Source: Prolixibacteraceae bacterium UBA1413 (GTDB taxonomy: Bacteria > Bacteroidota > Bacteroidia > Bacteroidales > Prolixibacteraceae). From it: a stretch of DNA of 64,000 nt. The DNA is taken from NCBI GenBank assembly GCA_002304925.1, contig DBPT01000032.1, positions 133,204-197,203 on the forward strand. Reading direction: 5' to 3'. Both the position numbers and the translations under genes were made by a program. This document shows positions 1 to 8,290 of this stretch, in pieces. The notes under the pieces were generated by a model that was given only the letters and a program-made list of their open reading frames with translations, did not search any database and was not told the DNA's origin. How positions within the stretch are numbered: position 1 is the stretch's first letter; each line of letters starts with the position of its first letter.

Positions 1-2
1 AC

Positions 3-77
3 CGGGATGAGTTCGACGGGTTTCTTCAGCGGATCAGCCATACGTTGAGAACAGGCATTAATGCTTACCTGTCATAG
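3..77 (+). CDS. Possible 3' end of a gene cut by the left window edge
   Basis: An open frame runs from the window edge to a TAG stop at 75-77 and would encode about 24 C-terminal residues (ending ...RTGINAYLS). Its composition is protein-like, but it is too short to identify. The remaining bases up to the start at 186 show no clear promoter or terminator. It could equally be non-coding. Confidence 0.25.
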   Translation, partial: RDEFDGFLQRISHTLRTGINAYLS

Positions 78-185
78 AGAACAGATGTACTCAATGCGCT
101 CACCGGAATGCATGTAAAACTCCTGTCGGCACAGGGAGAATGGAATGATTTTTGATAAATTCTTCATGAGATAAACCTTGGAAAA

Positions 186-1778
186 ATGAAAACAATGGTT
201 TACAGGATCGTGGTCCTGGTGGTTGTTGCTGCAGCTGTTCTCCCCGGAAAGGCTGAAGCCGGATTGTTTCGTTCGGAGTATGATTCCATCCGCTTGTATT
301 ATGACGAGACGCAGTTGCGGTTACCGGGCGAATCCTTCAGGATCGGTGTGGAATCGTGGCTGAAAAATGGCAAAGTCAAGAAGACCGTCGGGTTGGCCGG
401 AGGGTCTCATTTTTGGTGGAAATACCGGGTAGAGGTGACCGGGGGAAGCTTTTCGTCGGGAAAGGTAACGGTGAACGAACGGCTCATGCCCAGCCGGGGG
501 AAATACATCAGTGTGCGGGTATACCCGAGAAAAGAGTCCCGGCTGGCCAGGGAACTGCTGATCCCCCTTAATTATGAGACCGCCATTGAATACCGTCCGG
601 TTTCCAGGTTTGACAAATCCCCCGGAAGTCAGATCAAAGGGGAGTTGGTGGCTTATTTCGACAACGGCATGATCAGGGTTTATGATGATTTGCGCAACAG
701 CCGCGCTTCGGCATATTTCCGGTTTTGGGCAACCGGCGGATACTGGGACAATGGCAAATTCATCATAGAGCCTGATTTCATGAAAATCAGGGATCACCGG
801 AGTGACCTTTATGTGGAATCGTTGCGGAACACCTGGGTTACCGACACTTTTTCGGTATTTTTAGATTATCGCCACCACTATAATCTTTCCTTCCGGGGTA
901 GCAGCGGTGATTCCGGATTTTCCGGATCCGGCGGAGCTTCGGGCAGTCCGGGGCAGCATGGTCAGCACGGGTATCCCGGCCAGGACGGGGAGTGGGGCTA
1001 TGACGGGCCCGACATCAGCGTTTGGGCGGACCTGTACTATGATTCCTTGCTGAACTGTGACCTGTTGTACGTATTTGCCGAGAACGACCTGACGGGCGAG
1101 GAATTTCGCTACCTTATCAATCCTGACGGAGGCACTCTTTCCGTAGTTTCCAGGGGTGGGGACGGCGGCCGCGGCGGAGACGGCGGATATGGAGGGGCGG
1201 GAGGTGATGGCCGCCAGGGAGAAAAGTGGATTGAGAAACGAATCGAAAAAAGAGTGGTAAAACAACCTGTGGTGCAAAAAGTGATCCGGAAAGAAAAGCG
1301 GAAGGTCACCGGTCCTGACGGGACGGAAGAAGAGGTGGAAGTCGATGTGGAGGTGGAGGAAACGGTATACAAAGAGGTTGAGGTTTTGGTAGAAGTAGAA
1401 ATTCCGATGCAGGGGCCCGGAGAAGAGGGTGGTTCGGGAGGCTGGGGCGGTCCGGGCGGTATTGGAGGCCTTGGCGGTTACGGCGGAAATATCAGCCTTT
1501 TTTTTACCGATGATGCCTGGCCTTTCAAAGACAGGATCAAAGCCCTGAGTTCCGGGGGTAGCGGGGGAATGCACGGAAACGGTGGCAGAGGGGGGGCTCC
1601 GGGTCACGGGGGACAAGGAAATCCTCCGGGACGGAACGGCCTCCCGGGGCATGACGGCCCCTCCGCCATGGGAAGCGCCGAAGACGGCGGAAGCGGTAAC
1701 ATCATCTACGGCACTACCGACGAGTTTTTTTTCTATGACAATACCGCTCACCTTTCCGCCGAAGAAAAAAATCCCTGA
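186..1778 (+). CDS. Secreted glycine-rich, collagen-like repeat protein of unknown function
   Basis: The 530-residue protein starts with a signal peptide (hydrophobic VVLVVVAAAVLPGKAEA, residues ~9-25). Residues ~30-235 are ordinary globular sequence rich in Tyr and Trp. The rest alternates short folded stretches with Gly-rich low-complexity runs at about 238-278, 322-345, 412-437 and 455-505, some of them Gly-X-Y collagen-like (GSPGQHGQHGYPGQDGEWG). Between the second and third runs lies a very charged insert (~345-410) that switches from basic (KRIEKRVVKQ) to acidic Glu/Val repeats (EEVEVDVEVEE), which suggests a coiled or beta-rich spacer. I see no catalytic motif, lipobox or T9SS domain. 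A structural or adhesive surface role is possible but unproven. It stands alone upstream of metG on the same strand. Confidence 0.7.
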   Translation: MKTMVYRIVVLVVVAAAVLPGKAEAGLFRSEYDSIRLYYDETQLRLPGESFRIGVESWLKNGKVKKTVGLAGGSHFWWKYRVEVTGGSFSSGKVTVNERLMPSRGKYISVRVYPRKESRLARELLIPLNYETAIEYRPVSRFDKSPGSQIKGELVAYFDNGMIRVYDDLRNSRASAYFRFWATGGYWDNGKFIIEPDFMKIRDHRSDLYVESLRNTWVTDTFSVFLDYRHHYNLSFRGSSGDSGFSGSGGASGSPGQHGQHGYPGQDGEWGYDGPDISVWADLYYDSLLNCDLLYVFAENDLTGEEFRYLINPDGGTLSVVSRGGDGGRGGDGGYGGAGGDGRQGEKWIEKRIEKRVVKQPVVQKVIRKEKRKVTGPDGTEEEVEVDVEVEETVYKEVEVLVEVEIPMQGPGEEGGSGGWGGPGGIGGLGGYGGNISLFFTDDAWPFKDRIKALSSGGSGGMHGNGGRGGAPGHGGQGNPPGRNGLPGHDGPSAMGSAEDGGSGNIIYGTTDEFFFYDNTAHLSAEEKNP

Positions 1779-1912
1779 AATGCCGGCTTTATCTCCTGCA
1801 ATTTCAGGTCTCCGGGGTTAAATAATTCTTTACAATGTCATATCTCCCTTTCTTCCAAAGCCGGGGGCAAAAAATCGACTATCTTTACAGCCCGCAATAA
1901 AACAGACCATTC

Positions 1913-3946
1913 ATGACTGATTTTAAACGTACCCTGATCACCTCGGCTTTGCCGTATGCCAATGGCCCGGTCCATATCGGTCATCTGGCCGGCGTTTATG
2001 TGCCTGCTGACATTTATGCCCGTTATCTGCGGCTGAAGGGAGAAGAGGTGCTATTCATCGGCGGATCAGATGAACATGGCGTTCCCATCACGCTGAAAGC
2101 CCGCAATGAAATGATCACCCCTCAGGATGTGGTCGACAAATACCACGCTCTGATCAAAGATTCCTTCGCCCGCCTGGGCATCTCCTTCGATGTTTATTCC
2201 CGGACCAGTGCCCCCATTCATTACGAAACGGCTTCGGCCTTTTTTATGAAACTTTACAGGGAAGGAAAATTTGTGGAAAAGACATCGGAACAATATTATG
2301 ATGAGGAGACCCATCATTTTCTGGCCGACCGTTACATCGTGGGTACCTGTCCGAAATGCGGCTTTGAGAAGGCTTACGGCGACCAGTGCGAGAGCTGCGG
2401 CACGTCACTGAGCCCCACCGAACTGGTGAATCCCCGTTCGGTACTCAGCGGCAACACGCCCGTGCTTAAGGAGACCAAACACTGGTATCTTCCGCTCGAT
2501 CACTATGAGCCGTGGTTGCGGGAGTGGATCCTGGAAGGTCACACGGAGTGGAAAGCCAATGTTTACGGCCAATGTAAGTCGTGGATTGACAGCGGATTGC
2601 AACCACGTGCCGTGACCCGTGACCTCGACTGGGGTGTTCCCGTACCCCTTGAAGATGCCCCCGGGAAAGTGCTTTATGTATGGTTCGACGCCCCCATCGG
2701 TTATATATCTGCCACCCGGGAACTCACCCCGGAATGGGAGAAGTGGTGGAAAGACCGGGATACCCGGATGCTTCACTTCATAGGAAAGGATAACATTGTC
2801 TTTCACTGCATCATCTTTCCGGCCATGCTCAAGGCCGAAGGGAGCTACAACCTTCCCGACAATGTTCCTGCCAATGAATTTCTGAACCTCGAAGGCGATA
2901 AAATATCCACCTCCCGCAATTGGGCGGTATGGCTGCACGAATACCTCGAGCGATTCCCCGGAAAGGAGGACGTGCTGAAATATGTGCTTACCGCCAATGC
3001 TCCGGAAACCAAGGATAACGATTTTACCTGGAAGGATTTTCAGACCCGCAACAACAGTGAGTTGGTGGCCATCCTGGGGAATTTTGTCAACCGGGCGCTG
3101 GTGCTTACCGAGAAATATTTCAGGGCGGAAGTTCCTGTTGCTGGGGAGTTGACGGTTTCCGACCGCCAGGCCCTTGAAGGGGTATCTGCCCTGCGGGGAG
3201 AGATTGAAAAGAGCCTTGACAATTTCCGGTTCCGGGAAGCCCTGAAAAACGCGATGGATATTGCGCGGCTGGGGAACAAGTACCTGGCAGACGAGGAGCC
3301 GTGGAAAGTGGTGAAAACAGATCAGGAACGGGTGAAGACCATCCTGAATGTCAGCTTGCAGATTACGGCGAACCTGACCATTGCCCTGGAACCCTTCCTG
3401 CCCTTCAGTATGGAAAAGTTGCGGGGATTCCTAAATATCAGGGGATTCGGGTGGAATGAGCTGGGCCGTACCAACTTGCTGTCTGCCGGCCACCGGCTGA
3501 ATCCTTCGGCACTCCTTTTTGAAAAGATCGAAGATCATCAGATCGAAAGAGAGATCAAGAAGCTATTGGATGTCAAAAAAGCCAATGAAGCGACCATGGC
3601 GGGACTCTCACCTGCAAAAGATCCTGTAAACATTGACCAGTTCGGCGCGATGGACATTCGTACCGGTACCGTGATTGCAGCGGAGAAAGTGGCCAAAACC
3701 CAGAAACTCCTCAAGCTGACCATCGATACGGGGATTGACACCCGTACCGTGGTGTCGGGGATTGCGGAACATTACACCCCGGAGGAGATGACCGGAAAGC
3801 AGGTCTGCATATTGGTCAACCTGGAACCGCGGCCACTCAAGGGCATCGAATCCAGGGGGATGATCCTGTGTGCCCAGGATCCGTCGGGAAAACTGGTGCT
3901 GGTCTCCCCGGAGAGCCTGGTGAAAAACGGATCGGAAGTGAAATAG
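1913..3946 (+). CDS. metG: Methionyl-tRNA synthetase with C-terminal tRNA-binding domain
   Basis: This cytoplasmic enzyme attaches methionine to tRNA-Met using ATP. The 677 residues show the class I signature HIGH at residues 21-24 (context YANGPVHIGHLAG), a zinc knuckle of four cysteines at ~144-160 (CPKCG ... CESCG), and the KMSKS-type loop as KISTS near residue 330. The anticodon-binding helical domain follows, and a C-terminal OB-fold tRNA-binding domain (~575-677, starting DIRTGTVIAAEKV) ends the protein. This two-part length is usual for Bacteroidota MetG. The ATG at 1913 places the first residues right before the Rossmann core, as in the family. A TATCTTTA box at 1880-1887 resembles the Bacteroidota -7 element TAnnTTTG with one mismatch. 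Confidence 0.97.
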   Translation: MTDFKRTLITSALPYANGPVHIGHLAGVYVPADIYARYLRLKGEEVLFIGGSDEHGVPITLKARNEMITPQDVVDKYHALIKDSFARLGISFDVYSRTSAPIHYETASAFFMKLYREGKFVEKTSEQYYDEETHHFLADRYIVGTCPKCGFEKAYGDQCESCGTSLSPTELVNPRSVLSGNTPVLKETKHWYLPLDHYEPWLREWILEGHTEWKANVYGQCKSWIDSGLQPRAVTRDLDWGVPVPLEDAPGKVLYVWFDAPIGYISATRELTPEWEKWWKDRDTRMLHFIGKDNIVFHCIIFPAMLKAEGSYNLPDNVPANEFLNLEGDKISTSRNWAVWLHEYLERFPGKEDVLKYVLTANAPETKDNDFTWKDFQTRNNSELVAILGNFVNRALVLTEKYFRAEVPVAGELTVSDRQALEGVSALRGEIEKSLDNFRFREALKNAMDIARLGNKYLADEEPWKVVKTDQERVKTILNVSLQITANLTIALEPFLPFSMEKLRGFLNIRGFGWNELGRTNLLSAGHRLNPSALLFEKIEDHQIEREIKKLLDVKKANEATMAGLSPAKDPVNIDQFGAMDIRTGTVIAAEKVAKTQKLLKLTIDTGIDTRTVVSGIAEHYTPEEMTGKQVCILVNLEPRPLKGIESRGMILCAQDPSGKLVLVSPESLVKNGSEVK

Positions 3947-4011
3947 GCTGTAGCGTAGCTTCGGTTTGAGAAGTTGAACTTTTAACAAGGCTGAAATAAT
4001 AGAAAATGCGC

Positions 4012-4087
4012 CGGTGGATACCTGCGCCCTTCGTAAGGGGTCATTCCGTTTTTACGGGTTGGCTTCTTACTCCACATAGCTCCACCG
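4012..4087 (+). promoter_or_regulatory. Predicted branched RNA fold competing with a downstream terminator (possible attenuator)
   Basis: A 7-bp closing stem pairs CGGTGGA (4012-4018) with TCCACCG (4081-4087). Inside it sit two small hairpins, CCCTT/AAGGG (4027-4031/4035-4039, loop CGT) and CCGT/ACGG (4046-4049/4054-4057, loop TTTT). The 3' strand of the closing stem shares ACCG (4084-4087) with the 5' arm of the terminator at 4084-4107, so the two folds cannot form together. That is the usual layout of an attenuator or riboswitch, but I do not recognise a known aptamer consensus. It lies between metG and cls. Confidence 0.3.
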
Positions 4088-4113
4088 CTCCTGTACAAAG
4101 GGGCGGTTTTTTT
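4084..4113 (+). terminator. Rho-independent terminator between metG and cls
   Basis: ACCGCTCC (4084-4091) pairs with GGGGCGGT (4100-4107), eight pairs with one G-T wobble and an 8-nt loop. A run of seven T's ends at 4113. It may end the metG transcript, or act as a conditional terminator ahead of cls (start 4180). Confidence 0.8.
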
Positions 4114-4179
4114 AATATCACATGACAATCGGCAGAAGTTTGTTATTTTTACGGTAGTTAATGTTGTTGCCATAATTTT

Positions 4180-5646
4180 ATGTGGGGGAGCTGGAGTTTT
4201 TTACATCCAAGTTTATGGGGCGCGATATCGCTTCTTTTTCTTATCACCTCGCTTGCGATCGCCATCATCGTGATTTCAGAAAAGCGGTCGCCCTACAAAA
4301 CCGCTGCCTGGATCCTTGCGCTGGTATTGTTGCCGGTTATCGGGCTGGTATTTTATCTGGTTTTCGGACAGGAGTACCGGAAGAAGAAGATGTTTTCAAG
4401 GCGGGGTTTAAAGACGTTGGGAAAATTCCGGTCTTTGTCAAGCCGGCAGCTCCGGAAACTGCAGGCCCATGAATACCTGTTGCCTGAAGCCGCCAGGGAA
4501 AAGGAAAAGTTAGTCAAGCTGCTGATGAACAATTCCCATTCCCTTCTTACTACCGGAAACCGCCTGCGGATCCTTAACAACGGTAAAAATTGTTTTAACG
4601 CCATTTTTGGAGCCATGGAAAGGGCCAGGCACCATATTCACCTGGAGTATTACATTGTGGAAGATGACGAAATCGGTAACCGGTTGAAGGATATCCTGAT
4701 GCGCAAAAGCAAGGAGGGTGTGGAGGTCAGGATGATCATCGACGACGTGGGAAGCTGGGGATTATCCAGAAAATACATCCGGAAATTGAAAAGTGCAGGC
4801 GTAGATGTAAGACCTTTCATGGAGGTTCGTTTTCCCAGGCTTACCCCCCGGGTGAATTACAGGAACCACAGAAAAATCGTCGTTGTTGACGGGGTGATTG
4901 GTTTCACGGGGGGGATCAACGTTGCTGACCGTTATCTGAAAGGATTGCCCGGCATAGGTCCCTGGCGCGACACTCATCTTCAGGTTGAAGGGGATGCGGT
5001 GGCTTATCTGCAGGTGATTTTTGCTGCCGACTGGTATTTTATCACGAAGGAAAGCTTTTACGGACAAGACTATTTCACATCCATATCCCAGTCGCCCGGA
5101 CCGGCGGTTCAGATTACCGCCAGCGGACCTGATTCGGACTGGGACAATATCGGGCAGGCCTTTTTCGCAGCCATTACAGGAGCCCGAAAGAGAATCGCCA
5201 TCGTTACTCCTTACCTGATGCCCCCCCCGCCTATCGTCACCGCCCTGAAAACCACTGCTCTGGGAGGTGTGGAGGTGAAACTCCTGATCCCCGAATTTTC
5301 TGACGCCATTATTTCAAAATGGTGTTCTTTTTCTTTTGTGGAAGAACTCCTGGAAGCGGGGGTGAGAGTTTTCTTTTACCAGAAAGGGTTTGTACACAGC
5401 AAGCTGATTATGGTCGACGGGGTGTTGTCGGCCATCGGCACGGCAAACCTGGACTTCCGGAGTCTCGAGACCAATTTCGAGGTCACCGCCTTTGTTTATG
5501 ATGAAGCCTTTACCCGTCAGCTGGAGGCTTATTTCAGTCACGACCTCCGCAACAGCCGGGAAATTATTTACAGTGACTGGAAGAAACGTCTCCGGATTTC
5601 CCGGATGAAGGAATCGCTGGCCCACCTGATCAGCCCGATGTACTGA
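4180..5646 (+). CDS. cls: Cardiolipin synthase, phospholipase D superfamily
   Basis: Cardiolipin synthases of this type join two phosphatidylglycerol molecules to make cardiolipin and glycerol at the inner membrane. The 488-residue protein begins with two membrane segments (~10-30 and ~38-60), as in ClsA-type enzymes. It then has two phospholipase D HKD motifs: HRKIVVVD near residue 230, followed by GFTGGIN, and HSKLIMVD near 406, followed by GTANLDFRS. Length and layout match the family. A C8 run at ~5221 encodes Pro-Pro-Pro and is intact in frame. The gene is monocistronic by spacing: a terminator lies upstream and 284 nt separate it from cassette A. Confidence 0.93.
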   Translation: MWGSWSFLHPSLWGAISLLFLITSLAIAIIVISEKRSPYKTAAWILALVLLPVIGLVFYLVFGQEYRKKKMFSRRGLKTLGKFRSLSSRQLRKLQAHEYLLPEAAREKEKLVKLLMNNSHSLLTTGNRLRILNNGKNCFNAIFGAMERARHHIHLEYYIVEDDEIGNRLKDILMRKSKEGVEVRMIIDDVGSWGLSRKYIRKLKSAGVDVRPFMEVRFPRLTPRVNYRNHRKIVVVDGVIGFTGGINVADRYLKGLPGIGPWRDTHLQVEGDAVAYLQVIFAADWYFITKESFYGQDYFTSISQSPGPAVQITASGPDSDWDNIGQAFFAAITGARKRIAIVTPYLMPPPPIVTALKTTALGGVEVKLLIPEFSDAIISKWCSFSFVEELLEAGVRVFFYQKGFVHSKLIMVDGVLSAIGTANLDFRSLETNFEVTAFVYDEAFTRQLEAYFSHDLRNSREIIYSDWKKRLRISRMKESLAHLISPMY

Positions 5647-5840
5647 CTCCTTCGATACAGCTATCCCTCCTAAGAATTGTTTAGTGCCCTGATATCCAAT
5701 TAGTTTTTTTCGGTAAGTCTGGTGATTTTCGAAAAGAAATGGAAAACAGGTTCTCTCACGGAAATGATGAAGGATTAAGGCTTCGTTTGTTTTGCTCGGT
5801 TGTCGGAAAGGTTCTTTTCGGGAGAAATTGTTACTTTTGA

Positions 5841-5870
5841 CCAGAGATCTTTTTGTTCTGGATTTTTTTT
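5841..5870 (+). terminator. Weak candidate terminator ahead of cassette A
   Basis: CCAGA (5841-5845) pairs with TCTGG (5857-5861) around an 11-nt loop and is followed by an A and eight T's. The stem is short. If real it would stop transcription entering from cls. It could also lie in the leader if transcription starts at the TACTTTTG box at 5832-5839. Confidence 0.3.
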
Positions 5871-5884
5871 GGAAGATTTTATTC

Positions 5885-5892
5885 TATTTTTG
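5885..5892 (+). promoter_or_regulatory. Candidate -7 promoter box for cassette A
   Basis: TATTTTTG matches the Bacteroidota -7 consensus TAnnTTTG and lies 38 nt upstream of the FAS1 start at 5931. A second match, TACTTTTG, is at 5832-5839. Neither has a clear TTTG -33 box at the usual spacing. Confidence 0.35.
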
Positions 5893-5930
5893 ACAATTTT
5901 CTTTGTTGTTATGAAATTAAAGTTATCAAA

Positions 5931-8246
5931 ATGAAGGTCATAACTAAATTCGTCATTTTCCTGGCTTTTCTGCTGTTTGTTTTCAGCAGTTGCCGGGATG
6001 ATTCGTATATAGACAAATATGCCAGGCCTGAATGGTTGTCGGGAAAGGTTTACACCCAGTTGAAAGGGCAACCTGATCTTGCAACATTTGCCAAATGCCT
6101 GGAATTAACCGGATATGACGATATTCTGGACGTTTCGGGAACTTATACGGTATTTGCGCCGACCGATGAAGCCTTTAACCTCTTTTTTCAGCAGAACAGC
6201 AGCTATAAAAAGGTGGAGGACATCCCGCTGGATATCCTGAATGACCTGGTGAAATACCATATCGTTCAGAATCCGTGGAGCAAGAATCAGCTGCGTTCTC
6301 TTGACGTATACGGGTGGATCGATCCCAAGGACCTGACCAACAGCGAGCCCAAAGGTTATAAAAGAGAGACGTTGCTGCTTGATAAGGATCCCCGTTACGG
6401 TATTTTCGGGGAAAAGAGGAATCTGCGTAACTACATCTCCATTGTTGATACCACGGCCACATCATGGAAAAGGAGGGAAACGGTTGATTCCCGTAAATAT
6501 GCCCCTCTTTTTTACAAGGAGTATTTTGATATCTATGAATTGAGCAGTTCCGATTATGAATTTTATTTCAACCGGCCAATCGATACACCCTCCGACATAT
6601 ATTATGCCGGGGCAAAAGTGACGGGAGATGAGATTTTTGCTGAAAACGGTTTTGTTTACAAAATCGACCGGGTGGTGGAGCCTCTGAAAAACGGTTACCA
6701 GATCCTCAGCAATAAGGCGGGTCCCTATTCCTATACCGCCTTTCTTGATCTGATCAACACTTTTCCCGAATTTGTCTACAACAACAAAAAAACCCTGGAT
6801 CAGCCCGGGGCGGACAAGGGGTTGGCGGTTGATTCGCTCTTTGACCTCACCTATCCCAAGCTGACCTTTAACATCAACCGGGAGAAGACCAAGGCACCCC
6901 CCAGCACTTACGGGCTTCCCGAGAACGTAGCCATCAGGTATCATCACGGGCTGATCGCTCCGACCGATGAGGCCTTCAATGCTTTTGTCAACGAGTATCT
7001 GGTGGGCGGCACCCGGTGGGGAAGCCTGAAAAATGCCCCCGATCATATCAAAAGGATCATCGTCAACACTTACATGTCGATCAATCCGATTTATCCCACC
7101 GATCTGGAAAAGGGGTTTTATAACGGGGAACTGGACCTGATCACGGTCGATCGGGAAGATATCATTCAGAAACAGTATGGCAGCAACTGTACCTTTATGG
7201 GGGTTAAAAATCCCATTGTTCCCAGAGCTTTTAAAAGCGTGACGGGTCCTGTATACCTCTCCCGGGGCTACTCGCGGGTGATGTACGCCATAGAGTCCTC
7301 GGGGTTGCTCTCCTCCCTGAAGCGGCATAACCAGGATTATATCTTTTTTGTAGAGTCAGACCTGAATCTGCAGGAGGACTCTTCACTGGTATATGATCCG
7401 GTGAGGGAGAGGTTTTCGGCCTTTATGATCTCTCCCGGCTCTGTTCAGGAGTTTGGCATGACCAAGAGTGACCTGCGTACTTTGTTGCTGAACCATGTGG
7501 GATTGGAGCGGCCCAAGGGGCTGGCCCGCAAGGAATTCATTCCGACCCAGGCAGGAACCTATCTGATTGTGAACAATGAAACCGGAGAGGTACGCGGAAC
7601 CGACGTGACTAAAGAAGGTTACGGGGGGTCAAAGGTGGTCCAGGAATTTCCCCGGCAGATCAGCAGCAATGCCGATAACGGGGTCACCTATGAGATTAAC
7701 AACTGGTTCAGTTTTTCGGCGGTAAGCCTTTATTCCGTCATCTCCTCTGATTATCCCCGGTTCCATAACCTGCTTAAAGCCGCTGGCTTTGATCTGGCCA
7801 AGGAATACCGGTACAGTTTCATTTCAGAAAGTGAAGTGTATACCGTTTTCGTACCCAGCGATTCCGCGCTGGCCGCCTATGAAACCGAGGGACTGACGAC
7901 CGACCAGCTCAAAAAACTGGTGCTCCTCCATTTTGTTCCCGGGCACATCATCTTCACCGATGGCAAAAAATCGCCGGGGTATTACGAAACCACCCGCACT
8001 TCCGAAGCATCCTCACAATATGCTACCTTTTACACCCAGATCAGGATCCAGCCCGGTATCGACGTCATTGGGATCATGGGCAAGGACGGCAATCCCTACG
8101 TGGAAGTTCAGGAGTCTTCCAATACCAATATCATTTTGGGGAAAGGCCTGGGTGAAGGCACTGAAACCATAAGAAGCACCATTACCAACGGGGTGATCCA
8201 TGAAATTGACAAAGTTCTGGATTTTGCTGCACTAGATACCAAGTAG
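5931..8246 (+). CDS. FAS1 (fasciclin) multi-domain surface lipoprotein, cassette A first gene
   Basis: The mature protein should be an outer-membrane lipoprotein. The start at 5931 gives MKVITKFVIFLAFLLFVFSSC with lipobox FSSC; the longer frame from 5853 begins at TTG and has no signal peptide. The 771 residues appear to hold four fasciclin-like units: ~35-250 (with TYTVFAPTDEAFNLFF), ~265-440 (HHGLIAPTDEAFNAFV), ~455-575 (degenerate, IFFVESDLNLQED) and ~590-771 (YTVFVPSDSALAAY, ending GVIHEIDKVL). FAS1 domains bind proteins or glycans at cell surfaces. As first gene before SusC, with a 44-nt gap, it takes the place a surface glycan-binding protein often has, so substrate capture is a reasonable inference. 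The counterpart is at 60243-62543. Confidence 0.85.
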   Translation: MKVITKFVIFLAFLLFVFSSCRDDSYIDKYARPEWLSGKVYTQLKGQPDLATFAKCLELTGYDDILDVSGTYTVFAPTDEAFNLFFQQNSSYKKVEDIPLDILNDLVKYHIVQNPWSKNQLRSLDVYGWIDPKDLTNSEPKGYKRETLLLDKDPRYGIFGEKRNLRNYISIVDTTATSWKRRETVDSRKYAPLFYKEYFDIYELSSSDYEFYFNRPIDTPSDIYYAGAKVTGDEIFAENGFVYKIDRVVEPLKNGYQILSNKAGPYSYTAFLDLINTFPEFVYNNKKTLDQPGADKGLAVDSLFDLTYPKLTFNINREKTKAPPSTYGLPENVAIRYHHGLIAPTDEAFNAFVNEYLVGGTRWGSLKNAPDHIKRIIVNTYMSINPIYPTDLEKGFYNGELDLITVDREDIIQKQYGSNCTFMGVKNPIVPRAFKSVTGPVYLSRGYSRVMYAIESSGLLSSLKRHNQDYIFFVESDLNLQEDSSLVYDPVRERFSAFMISPGSVQEFGMTKSDLRTLLLNHVGLERPKGLARKEFIPTQAGTYLIVNNETGEVRGTDVTKEGYGGSKVVQEFPRQISSNADNGVTYEINNWFSFSAVSLYSVISSDYPRFHNLLKAAGFDLAKEYRYSFISESEVYTVFVPSDSALAAYETEGLTTDQLKKLVLLHFVPGHIIFTDGKKSPGYYETTRTSEASSQYATFYTQIRIQPGIDVIGIMGKDGNPYVEVQESSNTNIILGKGLGEGTETIRSTITNGVIHEIDKVLDFAALDTK

Positions 8247-8290
8247 TCGTGATTTAACCCGATTCACTAAACCTAAGGTTTAAGAAAGAA

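Noticed and set aside
861..1751. Minus-strand frame of 296 codons in the first gene
   Set aside because: It is the mirror of Gly-rich codons (GGN/CCN), giving Pro/Ser-rich text without a signal or domain.
4012..4113. Known riboswitch (TPP, SAM, FMN, purine, fluoride) or SRP RNA
   Set aside because: None of the consensus core sequences that I know is present, and the element is short.
3982..4173. 63-codon minus-strand frame between metG and cls
   Set aside because: It overlaps the terminator and hairpins, has no homology I recognise and ends with poor codon context.
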